DNA of 5,956 nucleotides from Solirubrobacterales bacterium (GTDB lineage Bacteria; Actinomycetota; Thermoleophilia; Solirubrobacterales; Solirubrobacteraceae). The notes beneath the pieces are model-generated. The model did no database searches and had not been told where the DNA came from. It saw only the letters and a program-made list of their open reading frames with translations. Both the position numbers and the translations under genes were made by a program. Positions 4,564 to 5,956 of this stretch are shown here, piece by piece (position 1 is the first letter of the stretch; each line of letters starts with the position of its first letter). The stretch lies in contig JAFMRN010000159.1 in the NCBI GenBank assembly GCA_017354065.1, positions 1 through 5,956 on the forward strand. The letters are read 5' to 3'.

Positions 4564-5956
4564 GTGACCAAGCTCTTCAAGTCAAAATCATCCACCGGCG
4601 CGCTGGTGCTGGTCGTCTGCCTGGCCCAGTTCATGGTGATCCTGGACGTGTCGATCGTCAACGTGGCCTTGCCCTCGATCCACAGCGGGCTGCACTTCTC
4701 AGACACCGCGCTGCAGTGGGTCGTGAACGCCTACACGATCACCTTCGCGGGCTTTCTGCTGCTTGGCGGTCGCGCCGGCGACCTATTAGGACGCCGGCGC
4801 GTGTTCCTTGCCGGCACCGCCGCCTTCACGATCTGCTCCCTGGCCTGCGCCGTTTCCGGCTCCCAAGGGTGGCTGCTGGGCGCGCGCGGGCTGCAGGGTC
4901 TGGCCGGCGCGGTGCTGTCCCCGGCCACGCTGGCGATCATCACCACCGCGACCCCGGAGGGGCCCGAGCGGACGCGCGCGCTGGGCATCTGGGGCGCGGT
5001 CGGCGGTCTCGGTGCCTCCTCAGGCTCGATTCTCGGCGGGGTGTTGACCCAGACGCTGGGCTGGCCCGCGATCTTTGCGATCAACGTCCCGATCGGCGTC
5101 GCCGTCGTGCTCGGCGCGTTGAGCGTGGTACCGGGAGATAGCGCTGCCGATGTCGACGCGGAGCGGCATTTCGATTTGACCGGCGCGGTGCTGGGGACCG
5201 CGGGGCTGGCGCTGCTGGCGTTCGGGATCGTGCGCAGCACGGCGGTCGGCTGGGGTTCCGCCGGGGTGCTGGTGCCGCTCGGCGCCGCGTTCGTGCTGAT
5301 CGCGGCCTTCCTGTTCGTTGAGGCGCGCGTGGCGGCGGCGCCGCTGGTGCCGCTGTCGATCTTCCGTCTCGGGCAGCTGCGCTGGGCCAACGCGGCGGTG
5401 CTGTTGCTGTACGCCGGCGTGTTCTCGATGTTCTACTTCCTGACCCTGTTCCTGCAGCAGGTCCAGGGGATGGACGCGCTGGAGGCCGGGCTGGCGTTCC
5501 TGCCGACGACGCTGTGCGTGTTCCTCGGCTCGACGCGCGCGCCGCTGCTGGTGGCGCGTATCGGGTTGGGCGCGACCGTCAGCGGCGGGCTGGTGCTCTC
5601 AACGCTCGGGCTCGGCTATCTGAGCCTGATCCACCCCGGCGTTTCCTATTGGATCCGGGTCGTACCCGGGATGATCGTCGCCGGGCTCGGCATGGGCACG
5701 ACGCTGGTGTCCGGGACCGTCGCGGCGATGCGCGGCGTGCCCGCCGCCGAGAGTGGCCTGGCCTCGGGCCTGTTGAACACGGCGCGGCTGATGGGCGGCG
5801 CGCTGGGGCTGGCCGTCCTGGCGACCATCGCTAACAGTGCTACGCGGGGCGACCATGGGGTCGCCCCGCCGGTCGCGCTGACCCATGGTTACGCCTGGGG
5901 GCTCGGTGTGGGCGCCGCCTTCACTCTGGTCGGGGCGCTGGTCGCCGCGCTGGGGC
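4564..5956 (+). CDS. DHA2-family MFS efflux transporter (3' truncated by window)
   Basis: This is a second EmrB/QacA-type proton-coupled exporter in the cytoplasmic membrane, open for 464 codons to the right edge. Signatures are a short basic N-terminus (KLFKSKSS), LDVSIVNVALP in helix 1 (27-37), QWVVNAYTITFAG in helix 2 (51-63), motif A GGRAGDLLGRRR (68-79) and the motif-C region GGLGASSGSILGG (147-159), where the usual Gly-Pro is Gly-Ser. Later helices include FLTLFLQQVQGM (292-303) and GLLNTARLMGGALGLAV (402-418). The last visible segment (443-463) looks like helix 14, so only a short tail is missing. I chose GTG 4564 because it gives a normal DHA2 N-terminus. A TTG at 4528 is the only other in-frame start before a stop at 4516. 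No clear ribosome binding site precedes the GTG. The divergent XRE gene is its likely regulator. It is clearly related to the first MFS protein but diverged, so not a recent duplicate. Confidence 0.92.
   Translation, partial: MTKLFKSKSSTGALVLVVCLAQFMVILDVSIVNVALPSIHSGLHFSDTALQWVVNAYTITFAGFLLLGGRAGDLLGRRRVFLAGTAAFTICSLACAVSGSQGWLLGARGLQGLAGAVLSPATLAIITTATPEGPERTRALGIWGAVGGLGASSGSILGGVLTQTLGWPAIFAINVPIGVAVVLGALSVVPGDSAADVDAERHFDLTGAVLGTAGLALLAFGIVRSTAVGWGSAGVLVPLGAAFVLIAAFLFVEARVAAAPLVPLSIFRLGQLRWANAAVLLLYAGVFSMFYFLTLFLQQVQGMDALEAGLAFLPTTLCVFLGSTRAPLLVARIGLGATVSGGLVLSTLGLGYLSLIHPGVSYWIRVVPGMIVAGLGMGTTLVSGTVAAMRGVPAAESGLASGLLNTARLMGGALGLAVLATIANSATRGDHGVAPPVALTHGYAWGLGVGAAFTLVGALVAALG

Noticed and set aside
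4284..4706. Minus-strand frame overlapping the XRE gene start and the second MFS start, as an alternative 5' end for XRE via frameshift
   Set aside because: The family-like N-terminus is already in the same frame as the XRE body, so no frameshift is needed. This other frame gives no recognisable sequence.
4731..5390. Minus-strand open frame of 219 codons opposite the second MFS gene
   Set aside because: Ala/Pro/Thr/Arg-rich low-complexity product without motifs. The plus-strand transporter frame is uninterrupted.

Overview
The window is a GC-rich stretch of bacterial chromosome with a strong preference for G or C at third codon positions. It carries GTG and possibly rarer start codons, a small FHA-domain protein, an ArsR-type repressor with a long C-terminal domain and an XRE/MmyB-type regulator. 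That set suggests an actinobacterium. The FHA protein's layout reminds me of those in Thermoleophilia (Solirubrobacterales-like lineages), but this placement is an impression, not a proof. I see no rRNA, tRNA, CRISPR, transposase, phage gene or origin.

Layout. (1) At 3-1028 (+) is the C-terminal part of an ABC exporter half-transporter: the end of its membrane domain plus a complete ATPase domain. It enters from the left edge. (2) At 1021-1470 (-) is a small protein with a C-terminal FHA phosphothreonine-binding domain. Its stop overlaps the ABC stop by 8 bp. (3) At 1539-2279 (-) is an ArsR-like winged-helix repressor, upstream of the FHA gene on the same strand. (4) At 2344-3759 (+), divergent from the repressor, is a complete 14-helix DHA2-family MFS transporter. 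(5) At 3662-4513 (-) is an XRE regulator with an MmyB-like sensor domain, meeting the first MFS gene tail to tail with a 98-bp overlap. (6) At 4564-5956 (+), divergent from the XRE gene, is a second DHA2-family MFS transporter that runs off the right edge just short of its expected end.

How the genes fit together. The right two thirds consist of two successive 'divergent regulator plus DHA2 exporter' modules in the same orientation, with regulators from two unrelated families. Each shared promoter gap holds a plausible operator: an imperfect inverted repeat (15-bp arms) between ArsR and the first MFS gene, and a pair of 11-bp direct repeats between XRE and the second. The simplest reading is two separately induced small-molecule efflux systems beside an ABC exporter, a local export or resistance cluster. 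Substrates cannot be read from the sequence.

The strongest oddity is the XRE gene. Its conserved first helix lies upstream of any ATG, GTG or TTG in its frame, behind a good ribosome binding site, which points to a CTG start or a recently damaged start codon. The ArsR protein also appears to contain a degenerate internal duplication carrying paired Cys/His residues. I do not see a clearly undescribed multi-gene system. The families are known, and the interest is in details of regulation and start sites.
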